5,435 nt of DNA from Campylobacteraceae bacterium (lineage in GTDB: Bacteria; Campylobacterota; Campylobacteria; Campylobacterales; Sulfurovaceae): assembly GCA_026995985.1 (NCBI GenBank), contig JALWNF010000082.1:1-5435 (forward strand). The letters are read 5' to 3'. Positions 1 through 4,623 of this stretch are shown one piece after another. Numbering within the stretch: position 1 is the first letter of the stretch; each line of letters begins with the position of its first letter. A program made the translations under genes and the position numbers. The notes under the pieces are model-generated. The model was given only the letters and a program-made list of their open reading frames with translations. It was not told the DNA's origin and made no database searches.

Positions 1-80
1 CCTTACGCTGGGGTTATCCAGTTCAAGTTCCACGGGTTATTCTCAGCTTTTGCCACCAATTGGCATTAGCACCCCGAGAG
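1..80 (-). promoter_or_regulatory. TPP riboswitch (THI box), 3' edge cut by window
   Basis: Read on the minus strand from position 80 downward, the sequence has the landmarks of the thiamine-pyrophosphate aptamer in order: CGGGGTGC at the 5' side, the invariant CTGAGA (inside GCTGAGAATA), ACCCGTGGAAC, CTGGATAA, and CCAGCGTAAGG at the 3' side. The P4/P5 helix is visible as CTGG...CCAG. The usual CCTGA is CTTGA here, and the usual GGATAATGCC is GGATAACCCC. The 3' strand of the closing P1 helix and any expression platform lie beyond position 1. The riboswitch family senses intracellular TPP and represses thiamine synthesis or uptake genes; the target here is an unseen minus-strand gene left of the window, for example thiC (inference). 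Confidence 0.93.
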
Positions 81-90
81 ATGAATTCAA

Positions 91-103
91 TTTATACATT
101 ATA
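91..103 (-). promoter_or_regulatory. Promoter -10 region for the riboswitch transcript
   Basis: The minus strand reads TTTTTTATAATG, giving a consensus TATAAT at 103-98, about 18 bases before the first conserved riboswitch base. A second TATAAA follows at 96-91. No good -35 is seen, as is common in Campylobacterota. Transcription would start near 90 and run leftward into the TPP aptamer, so the riboswitch gene has a promoter separate from the kinase operon upstream. Confidence 0.6.
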
Positions 104-121
104 AAAAATTAGATATTACTT

Positions 122-162
122 AAAAATATGATAAATAAGAGTAAATATCTCTGATTTATCAT
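122..162 (-). terminator. Intrinsic terminator of the lipoprotein-kinase unit
   Basis: Positions 128-141 pair with 149-162: nine perfect pairs (ATGATAAAT with ATTTATCAT), one A/G mismatch, then four more pairs, with a 7-base loop. On the minus strand the hairpin begins just after the kinase stop codon (164-166) and is followed by five T residues (126-122). The stem is AT-rich, which fits the genome. It separates the kinase operon from the riboswitch transcript. Confidence 0.7.
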
Positions 163-163
163 T

Positions 164-925
164 TTAGATAGTACTAATCTGACCACGGTCAAGTTTTCCA
201 AACCACTCTCTCCATAAGGCTTGGTAGACAACTTTAAAAGCCTCTAACTTTTTATAGTTAATTGTGTTTTTGGAGAAGTAGGTATGTAAAAAAGTTGTTT
301 CATCTTTTCTGTTGAGTTTAAATTCGATGATAATTGCTACCAAATCAAAATATCTATCTGTTTTTCCTGCATACTCCCAATCTATAAACTTTATCTTTTT
401 ACCAAAGAGAATATTTCTAGGGTGTAAATCGTTATGACCCAGCACATATTCAGGTTTAAAGGAGTCTATAACTTTGAAAGCATCGTGGACTTTTTTATGT
501 TTAGGTTTAAAGTTTCTTTTTAGCGTATTGGGTTGCTGTTGTACTTTTATGGAGTGCAGTTTTTTTAAAGTTACTGCTAGTCTCTTAAGCTCTTGTTGCG
601 TTAGCTTGTAATGGTGTACCCCCTCTATAAACTCACAAATCATTAAGTTGTTTGACCTATCTAAGATAAGGGCTTTAGATGAAAGGGCTTTTTTGTAAGC
701 CATGTTTTGAATCTTAAACTCTGCTTCTCGTTGGTTACTGTATTTGAATTTTCGAATTAGATACTCTTTTTGAGAGGTCTTAAGATGATAGTTTATATTA
801 CAGTGTCCTTGCTCTTTAAGTAGAGAGTAGGAGTCTATCTTTTGATTCTTAAATAGATAATAGTTAGAGGATTGCCTCCATTTTATATAGTTATTTAATT
901 TTAAGAGTGGTTTGGAAAAAATCAT
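164..925 (-). CDS. APH/choline-kinase-fold small-molecule kinase
   Basis: This 253-residue protein has the C-terminal signatures of the aminoglycoside phosphotransferase/choline kinase superfamily. The catalytic Brenner motif is HNDLHPRN at 164-171, with D166 the likely catalytic base and N171 a metal ligand. The metal-binding IDWEYAG is at 181-187 (D182), followed by DRYFDLV. The N-terminal lobe is less conserved; YLIRKF (55-60, K59) and E69 are plausible ATP-anchoring lysine and helix-C glutamate. The IDWEYAG form is shared by LicA-type choline kinases and by thiamine kinase ThiK, so the acceptor cannot be settled; choline, ethanolamine or thiamine are candidates and antibiotic resistance is unlikely. 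It is cytosolic, with no signal peptide. The gene lies 23 bp behind the lipoprotein gene in the same direction, so the two are probably cotranscribed. Only a weak ribosome site precedes ATG 925. Confidence 0.85.
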   Translation of the reverse strand: MIFSKPLLKLNNYIKWRQSSNYYLFKNQKIDSYSLLKEQGHCNINYHLKTSQKEYLIRKFKYSNQREAEFKIQNMAYKKALSSKALILDRSNNLMICEFIEGVHHYKLTQQELKRLAVTLKKLHSIKVQQQPNTLKRNFKPKHKKVHDAFKVIDSFKPEYVLGHNDLHPRNILFGKKIKFIDWEYAGKTDRYFDLVAIIIEFKLNRKDETTFLHTYFSKNTINYKKLEAFKVVYQALWREWFGKLDRGQISTI

Positions 926-948
926 CTGCTTTTATACATAAAAAGAGC

Positions 949-1257
949 TTAATAGTTGCTACTTGCTGGAACATTGCTTGGGTATAAATCTTCATCATTA
1001 TATTTAATGCGATGCTTTATCCTTTGAGAAATTTTTCTAAAAGAGTGGCTGTTTGAGTTAAGCTCTTTAGTGTAATGATGAGAGTATTTAGGTTTATATT
1101 TTTTATTTCTATCTGCCATTTTATCTCTGTAGAGTTTATAGTAGGGGTGATAGCTATATTTACTATAATATTTTCCATTAGCCTGTTTTTGTATACATCC
1201 ACTAGTTACAAGAGTGAAGAGAAGTAAGAGTGTTAAAAGTAACTTTTTAAAATACAT
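949..1257 (-). CDS. Small basic Tyr/Lys/His-rich lipoprotein, unknown function
   Basis: This 102-residue protein starts with MYFKK and a leucine-rich hydrophobic segment (6-17), followed by LVTSGC with the cysteine at 21. This is a type II signal peptide with lipobox TSGC, slightly atypical because threonine is at -3. The mature part is very rich in Tyr, Lys, His, Ser and Asn, strongly basic and without other cysteines; the C-terminus (about 88-102) is more acidic and proline/serine-bearing. It should be anchored in the inner or outer membrane facing the periplasm. I recognise no family. TAAGG lies six bases before ATG 1257, a good ribosome site. A competing minus-strand frame at 1017-1202 has no comparable signal. 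It is the first gene of the unit with the downstream kinase; nothing shows a functional link between them. Confidence 0.75.
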   Translation of the reverse strand: MYFKKLLLTLLLLFTLVTSGCIQKQANGKYYSKYSYHPYYKLYRDKMADRNKKYKPKYSHHYTKELNSNSHSFRKISQRIKHRIKYNDEDLYPSNVPASSNY

Positions 1258-1276
1258 AAAAAACCTTAATATTATA

Positions 1277-1329
1277 ATAATATTAATTATATTTAAAATA
1301 ATATTAATTTAAGTTTATATTAATATTAT
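1277..1329. repeat. Three phased TAATATTA palindromes in divergent promoter region
   Basis: The octamer palindrome TAATATTA occurs at 1278-1285, 1299-1306 and 1321-1328, with spacings of 21 and 22 bp, about two helical turns. The first two are part of a 12-base direct repeat (ATAATATTAATT at 1277 and 1298); the third is in the opposite orientation (ATTAATATTAT, 1319-1329). They sit between the divergent lipoprotein and cmoA starts and could be an operator or a curved-DNA tract. The region is almost pure A/T, so chance is a real alternative. Confidence 0.35.
1286..1291 (-). promoter_or_regulatory. Candidate -10 box for lipoprotein-kinase unit
   Basis: The minus strand reads TTTTAAATATAATTAATATT, with TATAAT at 1291-1286. 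Initiation near 1279 would leave a leader of about 22 bases that contains the TAAGG ribosome site. A second TATAAT at 1276-1271 is too close to the start codon to leave a normal leader. No convincing -35 is seen. Confidence 0.45.
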
Positions 1330-1344
1330 CTATTTTTATTGGAG

Positions 1345-1356
1345 TTTAGCTATACT
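1345..1356 (+). promoter_or_regulatory. Promoter of cmoA (extended -10, TATACT)
   Basis: TTTAGCTATACT followed by a T-run resembles the extended -10 promoters of Campylobacterota. Initiation would fall near 1362, downstream of a possible TTG start at 1339 and about 28 bases before ATG 1390. This supports the ATG as the true start of cmoA. Confidence 0.5.
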
Positions 1357-1389
1357 CTTTTTAAAAACTATAGATTAGGAAAGCCTTTA

Positions 1390-2097
1390 ATGGAACACTC
1401 TGGTGATAGGATTAATACTAGAAATGCAAATTGGAAATTTAACGGTTCTATGGTAGAACATTTTGAGGAGCATGTAAAAAAATCGGTTCCTCTCTATGCA
1501 GAGGGGCATGAGCTTATTGTAAAGTTGAGTGACTATTTTGTTAAAGATGACTCAATCTGTTATGAGTTGGGTTCATCGGCTGGAACGTTAACTCATAAGT
1601 TGGCACAACACCATGAGTTTAGAAATGCTAAGTTTATAGGTATGGAGATAGAGGAGGATATGGTTAAGAAAGCTAATGAACTCTATCGTGCTTCTAATTT
1701 ATCATTTGTGTGTGATGATATGACAACTGCTAGTTTTGAAAAATCTGATTTGATAGTATCGTATTATACGGTTCAGTTTATTCACCCAAAATTGAGACAG
1801 CAACTTATTGATAAAATTTATGAGTCACTAAATTGGGGTGGAGCATTTATACTCTATGAAAAAGTACGTGCTAATGATGCACGTTTTCAAGATATTATCT
1901 CTAATCTCTATATGGAATACAAACTGGAACAGGGTTATGATGCTAAAGAGATTATTGCTAAGGCACGAAGCTTAAAAGGGGTACTGGAACCTTTTTCGAC
2001 AGAGGGAAATATTGATATGTTAAAACGAGCAGGGTTTGTCGATATCTTAAGTGTTCAAAAATATATGAATTTTGAGGGCTTTTTAGCGATTAAATAG
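1390..2097 (+). CDS. cmoA: Carboxy-S-adenosylmethionine synthase CmoA
   Basis: CmoA converts SAM and prephenate to carboxy-SAM, which CmoB uses to build 5-carboxymethoxyuridine at tRNA wobble position 34. From ATG 1390 the protein has 235 residues, close to the usual family length. It shows a Rossmann SAM-binding motif ELGSSAG (59-65), an acidic MEIEED segment (85-90) and a post-motif stretch TVQFIHPKLRQQLIDKIYES (127-146) that matches E. coli CmoA closely from memory. R193 in AKARS aligns with E. coli Arg199, which contacts the carboxyl group of carboxy-SAM, so true CmoA is favoured over a generic methyltransferase. The frame is open back to a TTG at 1339, but AGGA (1377-1380) lies nine bases before ATG 1390 and the promoter overlaps the upstream extension. 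It diverges from the lipoprotein unit. No CmoB gene is in view. Confidence 0.93.
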   Translation: MEHSGDRINTRNANWKFNGSMVEHFEEHVKKSVPLYAEGHELIVKLSDYFVKDDSICYELGSSAGTLTHKLAQHHEFRNAKFIGMEIEEDMVKKANELYRASNLSFVCDDMTTASFEKSDLIVSYYTVQFIHPKLRQQLIDKIYESLNWGGAFILYEKVRANDARFQDIISNLYMEYKLEQGYDAKEIIAKARSLKGVLEPFSTEGNIDMLKRAGFVDILSVQKYMNFEGFLAIK

Positions 2098-2182
2098 TTA
2101 TCTATTAAAGTTATATTTTACTAAAAATAATTAATTAATTTTAAATGGCATGGATTCAAACAGTTTCAAATGTTAAAATATA

Positions 2183-2214
2183 AACCTGAGTTCGACGGAA
2201 TACCATATCCACAA
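2183..2214 (+). repeat. Left 32-bp terminal inverted repeat
   Basis: It begins AACCTGAGTTCGACGGAATA and ends CCATATCCACAA. It is an exact reverse complement of 2418-2449. Its base composition is richer in G and C than the flanking intergenic DNA, which makes it stand out. Confidence 0.9.
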
Positions 2215-2309
2215 TTTTACGAGGTTTTTCATAGGCAACGATAGATTTTTGCAGGACTAACTAGTTAATTCAAAAAAATCTGTCTAAGCATATGGGAAAC
2301 CTCGTAAAA
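2215..2309. repeat. Internal inverted repeat B/B' (13 bp)
   Basis: TTTTACGAGGTTT at 2215-2227 is perfectly complementary to AAACCTCGTAAAA at 2297-2309. The left copy follows the left terminal repeat with no gap. The 69-base loop between them contains arm C. Confidence 0.85.
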
Positions 2310-2383
2310 CCCGTAGGGAAGCCTAAAAATAGGCAATATTCCCAAAATAAAATTTTTGAATTAGCGACGGCTAGTCCTGCAAA
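2248..2383. repeat. Internal loop-loop complementarity C/C' (12 + 11 bp)
   Basis: TTTGCAGGACTA (2248-2259) pairs with TAGTCCTGCAAA (2372-2383), and TAATTCAAAAA (2266-2276) pairs with TTTTTGAATTA (2353-2363). Unpaired centres of 6 and 8 bases separate the two parts. Arm C lies inside the loop of hairpin B and arm C' inside the loop of hairpin D, so this pairing crosses both (a kissing-loop or pseudoknot topology). Confidence 0.8.
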
Positions 2384-2417
2384 TTTGATTTTGAAAATCT
2401 TACCTATTTTTAGGCTT
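2319..2417. repeat. Internal inverted repeat D/D' (15 bp) with local hairpin
   Basis: AAGCCTAAAAATAGG (2319-2333) is perfectly complementary to 2403-2417, which abuts the right terminal repeat without a gap. The left copy can also form a competing local hairpin: GGGAA (2316-2320) with TTCCC (2339-2343) and GCCTA (2321-2325) with TAGGC (2330-2334). CCCGTAGGG (2310-2318) links B' to D. These alternatives would allow the structure to switch. Confidence 0.8.
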
Positions 2418-2449
2418 TTGTGGATATGGTATTCCGTCGAACTCAGGTT
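2418..2449 (-). repeat. Right 32-bp terminal inverted repeat
   Basis: This is the exact reverse complement of 2183-2214, with no mismatches over 32 bases. Its outer end lies 35 bp before the start codon at 2485, so the element forms part of the upstream region of the membrane-protein gene. The junction creates TTATAAG (2448-2454), a possible -10 box. Confidence 0.9.
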
Positions 2450-2484
2450 ATAAGAAATTTTGTAATTTGAAAGGGAAATAGAGT

Positions 2485-2973
2485 ATGGCTTATGAAAATA
2501 GTATGCTTTCACAAGACCTAGAGTTTTATAGTGCCTATGACTATGAAGAGAGAGAAGAGGGTAATCGAGAAAATTTTTTTATTCAACTTTTATGGAAAGT
2601 GTTATTGGGATTAACTCTATTGATTACAATATTTTTTATATATAACTACTTTAGTAAGGTAAATATAGACTTTAAAAAGTTTGATTTTTGGAATATATCA
2701 ATACCTACTAAGCCTTTAATTTCTAAAGTTGATAATAAAGAAAATCATATTGAGAGTAAAACAGAGACAAAAAAAATAGATTTAAAACCTGTTGAGATAG
2801 AGCGTATTGCAACAAAAGTTATGAATGATATGCATAAGGAGAAGGTAGAGACGATATCAAAGAGAACTACAAAACCTAAAGTAGTAGAAGTTAGCTCTAC
2901 TAAACAGATAAAAAAACCTTATTTAGTAGATGAGTATTTAGATGCTATAAAAAGAGAACTTGAGAAGAATTAG
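2485..2973 (+). CDS. Single-pass membrane protein of unknown function
   Basis: This 162-residue protein is not a family I recognise. It has an acidic N-terminal region with a DYEEREEG cluster (19-26), one strongly hydrophobic segment at about 33-55 (LLWKVLLGLTLLITIFFIY core), and a long polar, lysine- and threonine-rich C-terminal part. That part includes helical stretches at about 101-125 and a conserved-looking end, DEYLDAIKRELEKN (149-162). There is no signal peptidase site, so it is likely an inner-membrane anchor protein. AAAGGGAAA (2470-2478) is a reasonable ribosome site for ATG 2485. It lies just downstream of the repeat element and about 100 bp ahead of mrp on the same strand. It may be cotranscribed with mrp, but no shared function can be read from the sequence. 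Confidence 0.75.
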   Translation: MAYENSMLSQDLEFYSAYDYEEREEGNRENFFIQLLWKVLLGLTLLITIFFIYNYFSKVNIDFKKFDFWNISIPTKPLISKVDNKENHIESKTETKKIDLKPVEIERIATKVMNDMHKEKVETISKRTTKPKVVEVSSTKQIKKPYLVDEYLDAIKRELEKN

Positions 2974-3062
2974 AACTTTAAAAAGAAAGCTTCTAAAAAA
3001 CTTCATAGATAAGCAAACTCTTATGTTATTCAGTATACAAGTAGGAAGTTTAATAAAATAAC

Positions 3063-3068
3063 GAGGAG
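3063..3068 (+). promoter_or_regulatory. Strong ribosome binding site of mrp
   Basis: GAGGAG lies five bases before ATG 3074, the best Shine-Dalgarno match in the window, and fixes the mrp start. In the 100-bp gap before it, TATACA (3034-3039) and TTTAATAAAAT (3049-3059) are possible but unproven promoter elements. Confidence 0.7.
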
Positions 3069-3073
3069 TCCTA

Positions 3074-4189
3074 ATGACAAACGAAAATGTCTTAGAAGCA
3101 CTGAAAAGTGTAACCTACCCAGGGTTTACGAAAGATATCGTAACTTTTGGTTTTGTAAAAGATGTAGTAATTGATGGAGATAAAGTCTCTCTAACAGTTG
3201 ATATTACATCATCTGCCGAAGAGGTAAAAGAGCAAATAACTAAGGATGTAACAGTTGAGTTAAAAAAGCTTGGTTTTTCAGATATAAATGTAAATATCAA
3301 AGCTCCACAACCTCCAAAACAGATGAGTAACTCTGTTTCAGGAAAGAACATCGCCCCACATGTTAAAAACTTTGTAATGGTTAGTTCAGGAAAAGGTGGA
3401 GTTGGTAAGTCTACTACCTCTGTAAACATTGCTATTGCTATGGCGATGCAGGGTAAAAAAGTTGGTATCTTAGATGCAGATATCTATGGTCCAAATATTC
3501 CTAGAATGATGGGTCTAAATGGTGTAAAACCAGAGATTCAAGGAAACAAAGTTCAACCTCTAAAAGCCTATGGTGTTGAGATGATGTCAATGGGTTCTCT
3601 TATGGAAGAGGGTCAGTCACTCATCTGGAGAGGTTCAATGATTATGAAAGCTATTGAGCAGTTCTTGCGTGATATATTGTGGTCAGAGCTAGATGTATTG
3701 GTTATAGATATGCCTCCAGGAACAGGTGATGCACAGCTATCACTTGCACAGTCTGTACCTGTCACTGCTGGTGTTGTAGTAACCACTCCACAACAAGTAA
3801 GTCTTGATGACTCAAAGAGAAGTTTAGATATGTTTGAGAAGCTTCATATTCCTATTGCTGGTGTTGTTGAGAACATGAGTGGATTTATCTGTCTAAATTG
3901 TGATACAGAGTCAGACATTTTTGGTATGGGAACAAGTAAAGAGGTAGCAAGTGCATACAATGCTGAACTACTTGCTCAAATACCTATTGAACCTGCAATT
4001 CGTGTAGGAGGAGATACAGGTCAACCTGTTACTTTCCATCAACCAGATTCAGAGACAGCAAAACGCTACCATAAAGCAGCCTCTAACCTTTTAGCATTTA
4101 TTGACAAAGTAAACGCAGAGGGTGGAGCTAACAACCAAGCAATTCAACCTACAACACCTCCTGGGGTATCTGCTTGTAGTGTGAAGTAG
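3074..4189 (+). CDS. mrp: Iron-sulfur cluster carrier ATPase Mrp/ApbC
   Basis: This 371-residue cytosolic P-loop ATPase of the Mrp/NBP35 family binds and transfers Fe-S clusters to apoproteins. The N-terminal MIP18/DUF59-type domain covers about residues 4-78. The ParA/MinD-like NTPase follows: deviant Walker A SGKGGVGKST (105-114, K107 and K112), switch I DADIYGPNIPRMMG (134-147), and Walker B/switch II DMPPGTGDAQLSLAQ (212-226). The cluster-binding CxxC is C273 and C276 in FICLNCDTES. The ENMSG element precedes it (266-270). The length fits the family, and the C-terminus carries an extra cysteine (C368) in SACSVK. A GAGGAG ribosome site precedes the ATG, and an intrinsic terminator follows the stop closely. 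The start and catalytic motifs are intact, so it should be functional. Confidence 0.97.
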   Translation: MTNENVLEALKSVTYPGFTKDIVTFGFVKDVVIDGDKVSLTVDITSSAEEVKEQITKDVTVELKKLGFSDINVNIKAPQPPKQMSNSVSGKNIAPHVKNFVMVSSGKGGVGKSTTSVNIAIAMAMQGKKVGILDADIYGPNIPRMMGLNGVKPEIQGNKVQPLKAYGVEMMSMGSLMEEGQSLIWRGSMIMKAIEQFLRDILWSELDVLVIDMPPGTGDAQLSLAQSVPVTAGVVVTTPQQVSLDDSKRSLDMFEKLHIPIAGVVENMSGFICLNCDTESDIFGMGTSKEVASAYNAELLAQIPIEPAIRVGGDTGQPVTFHQPDSETAKRYHKAASNLLAFIDKVNAEGGANNQAIQPTTPPGVSACSVK

Positions 4190-4197
4190 TTATAATT

Positions 4198-4230
4198 ATG
4201 AGGCAAGTTTTCTTGCTTCATTTCTTTTCT
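4198..4230 (+). terminator. Intrinsic terminator of mrp
   Basis: ATGAGGCAAG (4198-4207) pairs with CTTGCTTCAT (4212-4221) around a TTTT loop, giving ten pairs including one G-T wobble. It is followed by the T-rich TTCTTTTCTTT. It begins nine bases after the mrp stop codon. Confidence 0.85.
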
Positions 4231-4234
4231 TTGA

Positions 4235-4288
4235 GGGGTCAGACGTTGAATATCTACCTATAAAGGTGTATATTCAACGTCTGACCCC
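4235..4288. repeat. REP-like 54-bp palindrome
   Basis: GGGGTCAGACGTTGAATAT (4235-4253) is the perfect reverse complement of 4270-4288. Inside, ACCT (4256-4259) pairs with AGGT (4264-4267) around an ATAA loop, with one mismatch and one wobble between. The whole 54 bases form one long hairpin. It is not the mrp terminator, which precedes it, and it has no strong U tract. The GGGGTCAGAC/GTCTGACCCC ends resemble dispersed palindromes associated with REP-associated tyrosine transposases (recalled, not searched). It may be a REP-type repeat inserted in a gap between operons. Confidence 0.6.
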
Positions 4289-4333
4289 ATTTATTTGAAG
4301 AATTTATTAACCCCCCTATATAAAACTTTTAGA

Positions 4334-4339
4334 TAAAAT
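4334..4339 (+). promoter_or_regulatory. Promoter -10 of the heptose operon
   Basis: CTTTTAGATAAAATACC contains TAAAAT at 4334-4339 preceded by a TTTTAGA extension, the common Campylobacterota pattern. Initiation near 4346 leaves a short leader with AAGG (4350-4353) six bases before ATG 4360. It would drive the 87-residue ORF, gmhB and hldE. Confidence 0.6.
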
Positions 4340-4359
4340 ACCCACAAAAAAGGTCTACT

Positions 4360-4623
4360 ATGACATATTCAGAAAAACTTAAAAACTTTCTAACTCAAGA
4401 GATTATTCCTGACTTAGAAGAGGCAATAGATGAGATATTTGCTTTTATAGAGAAGTCTAAAATGGCTTCTATTGCAGACAAAGAGGAGCTTAAAGAGCTT
4501 CAAGAGATGCACTCTGAGTGTAAAGATATTGTTTCAGAGATTGAATCGGGTGAGATGAGTGAAGAGGAAGCAGAGGATATTTTAAATGAGTTAGTCGATA
4601 TAAAGAGTGTTGAACAAGAGTAA
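4360..4623 (+). CDS. Small acidic helical protein, unknown function
   Basis: This 87-residue, strongly acidic protein has no cysteine cluster, signal peptide or membrane segment; its single Cys is in HSECKD (51-56). It looks almost wholly alpha-helical: about residues 3-31, 40-62 and 66-82, with heptad-like Leu/Ile spacing and an acidic SGEMSEEEAEDIL segment (62-74). I do not recognise a family. It is the first gene after a good promoter and has an AAGG ribosome site. Its TAA stop overlaps the gmhB ATG by one base (TAATG), indicating translational coupling to the heptose genes. It might be a small cytosolic partner or regulator of that pathway, or simply a housekeeping passenger; the sequence cannot decide. 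Confidence 0.8.
   Translation: MTYSEKLKNFLTQEIIPDLEEAIDEIFAFIEKSKMASIADKEELKELQEMHSECKDIVSEIESGEMSEEEAEDILNELVDIKSVEQE

Larger units (their letters stand above)
2183..2449. mobile_element. 267-bp MITE-like non-coding element with nested inverted repeats
   Basis: The element is bounded by perfect 32-bp terminal inverted repeats (2183-2214 and 2418-2449) and flanked on both sides by ATA (2180-2182, 2450-2452), a possible 3-bp target duplication. Inside are three more long inverted repeats: B 2215-2227 with 2297-2309 (13 bp), D 2319-2333 with 2403-2417 (15 bp), and C 2248-2259/2266-2276 with 2372-2383/2353-2363 (12 + 11 bp). B directly abuts the left terminal repeat and D' directly abuts the right one. 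The single strand can therefore fold into a three-way junction, with C and C' in the two apical loops able to pair across. No convincing coding frame exists. It could be a MITE mobilised in trans by an unseen transposase, a structured RNA, or both. I could not assign it to a known IS family. Confidence 0.65.

Noticed and set aside
1017..1202. 61-codon minus-strand frame
   Set aside because: It lies wholly inside the lipoprotein gene in another frame, and lacks the signal peptide and ribosome site seen for the longer frame.
2098..2182. Terminator for cmoA
   Set aside because: The stretch has short AT palindromes (TTAATTAATT at 2131-2140) but no GC-bearing stem with a U tract, so read-through into the repeat element is possible and no terminator is called.
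2183..2449. CRISPR array or integron cassette site
   Set aside because: There are no regularly spaced direct repeats, and the pattern is long nested inverted repeats; integron core-site motifs were not seen.
2270..2512. 80-codon minus-strand frame across the repeat element
   Set aside because: It runs through inverted repeats and into the start of the membrane-protein gene, has no ribosome site, and shows an amino-acid pattern explained by the repeats.
2974..3062. Separate promoter or terminator between the membrane-protein gene and mrp
   Set aside because: Only weak candidates exist (TATACA at 3034-3039, a 4-bp stem at AGAAAGCTTCT), so neither a firm promoter nor a terminator could be supported.
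3115..3429. 104-codon minus-strand frame inside mrp
   Set aside because: It is antisense to the conserved N-terminal domain and Walker A of Mrp and is a shadow of that gene.
4235..4288. Long palindrome as the mrp terminator
   Set aside because: A better terminator with a T-rich tail already ends mrp at 4198-4230, and the palindrome is followed by a mixed A/T sequence, so it is better treated as a repeat.
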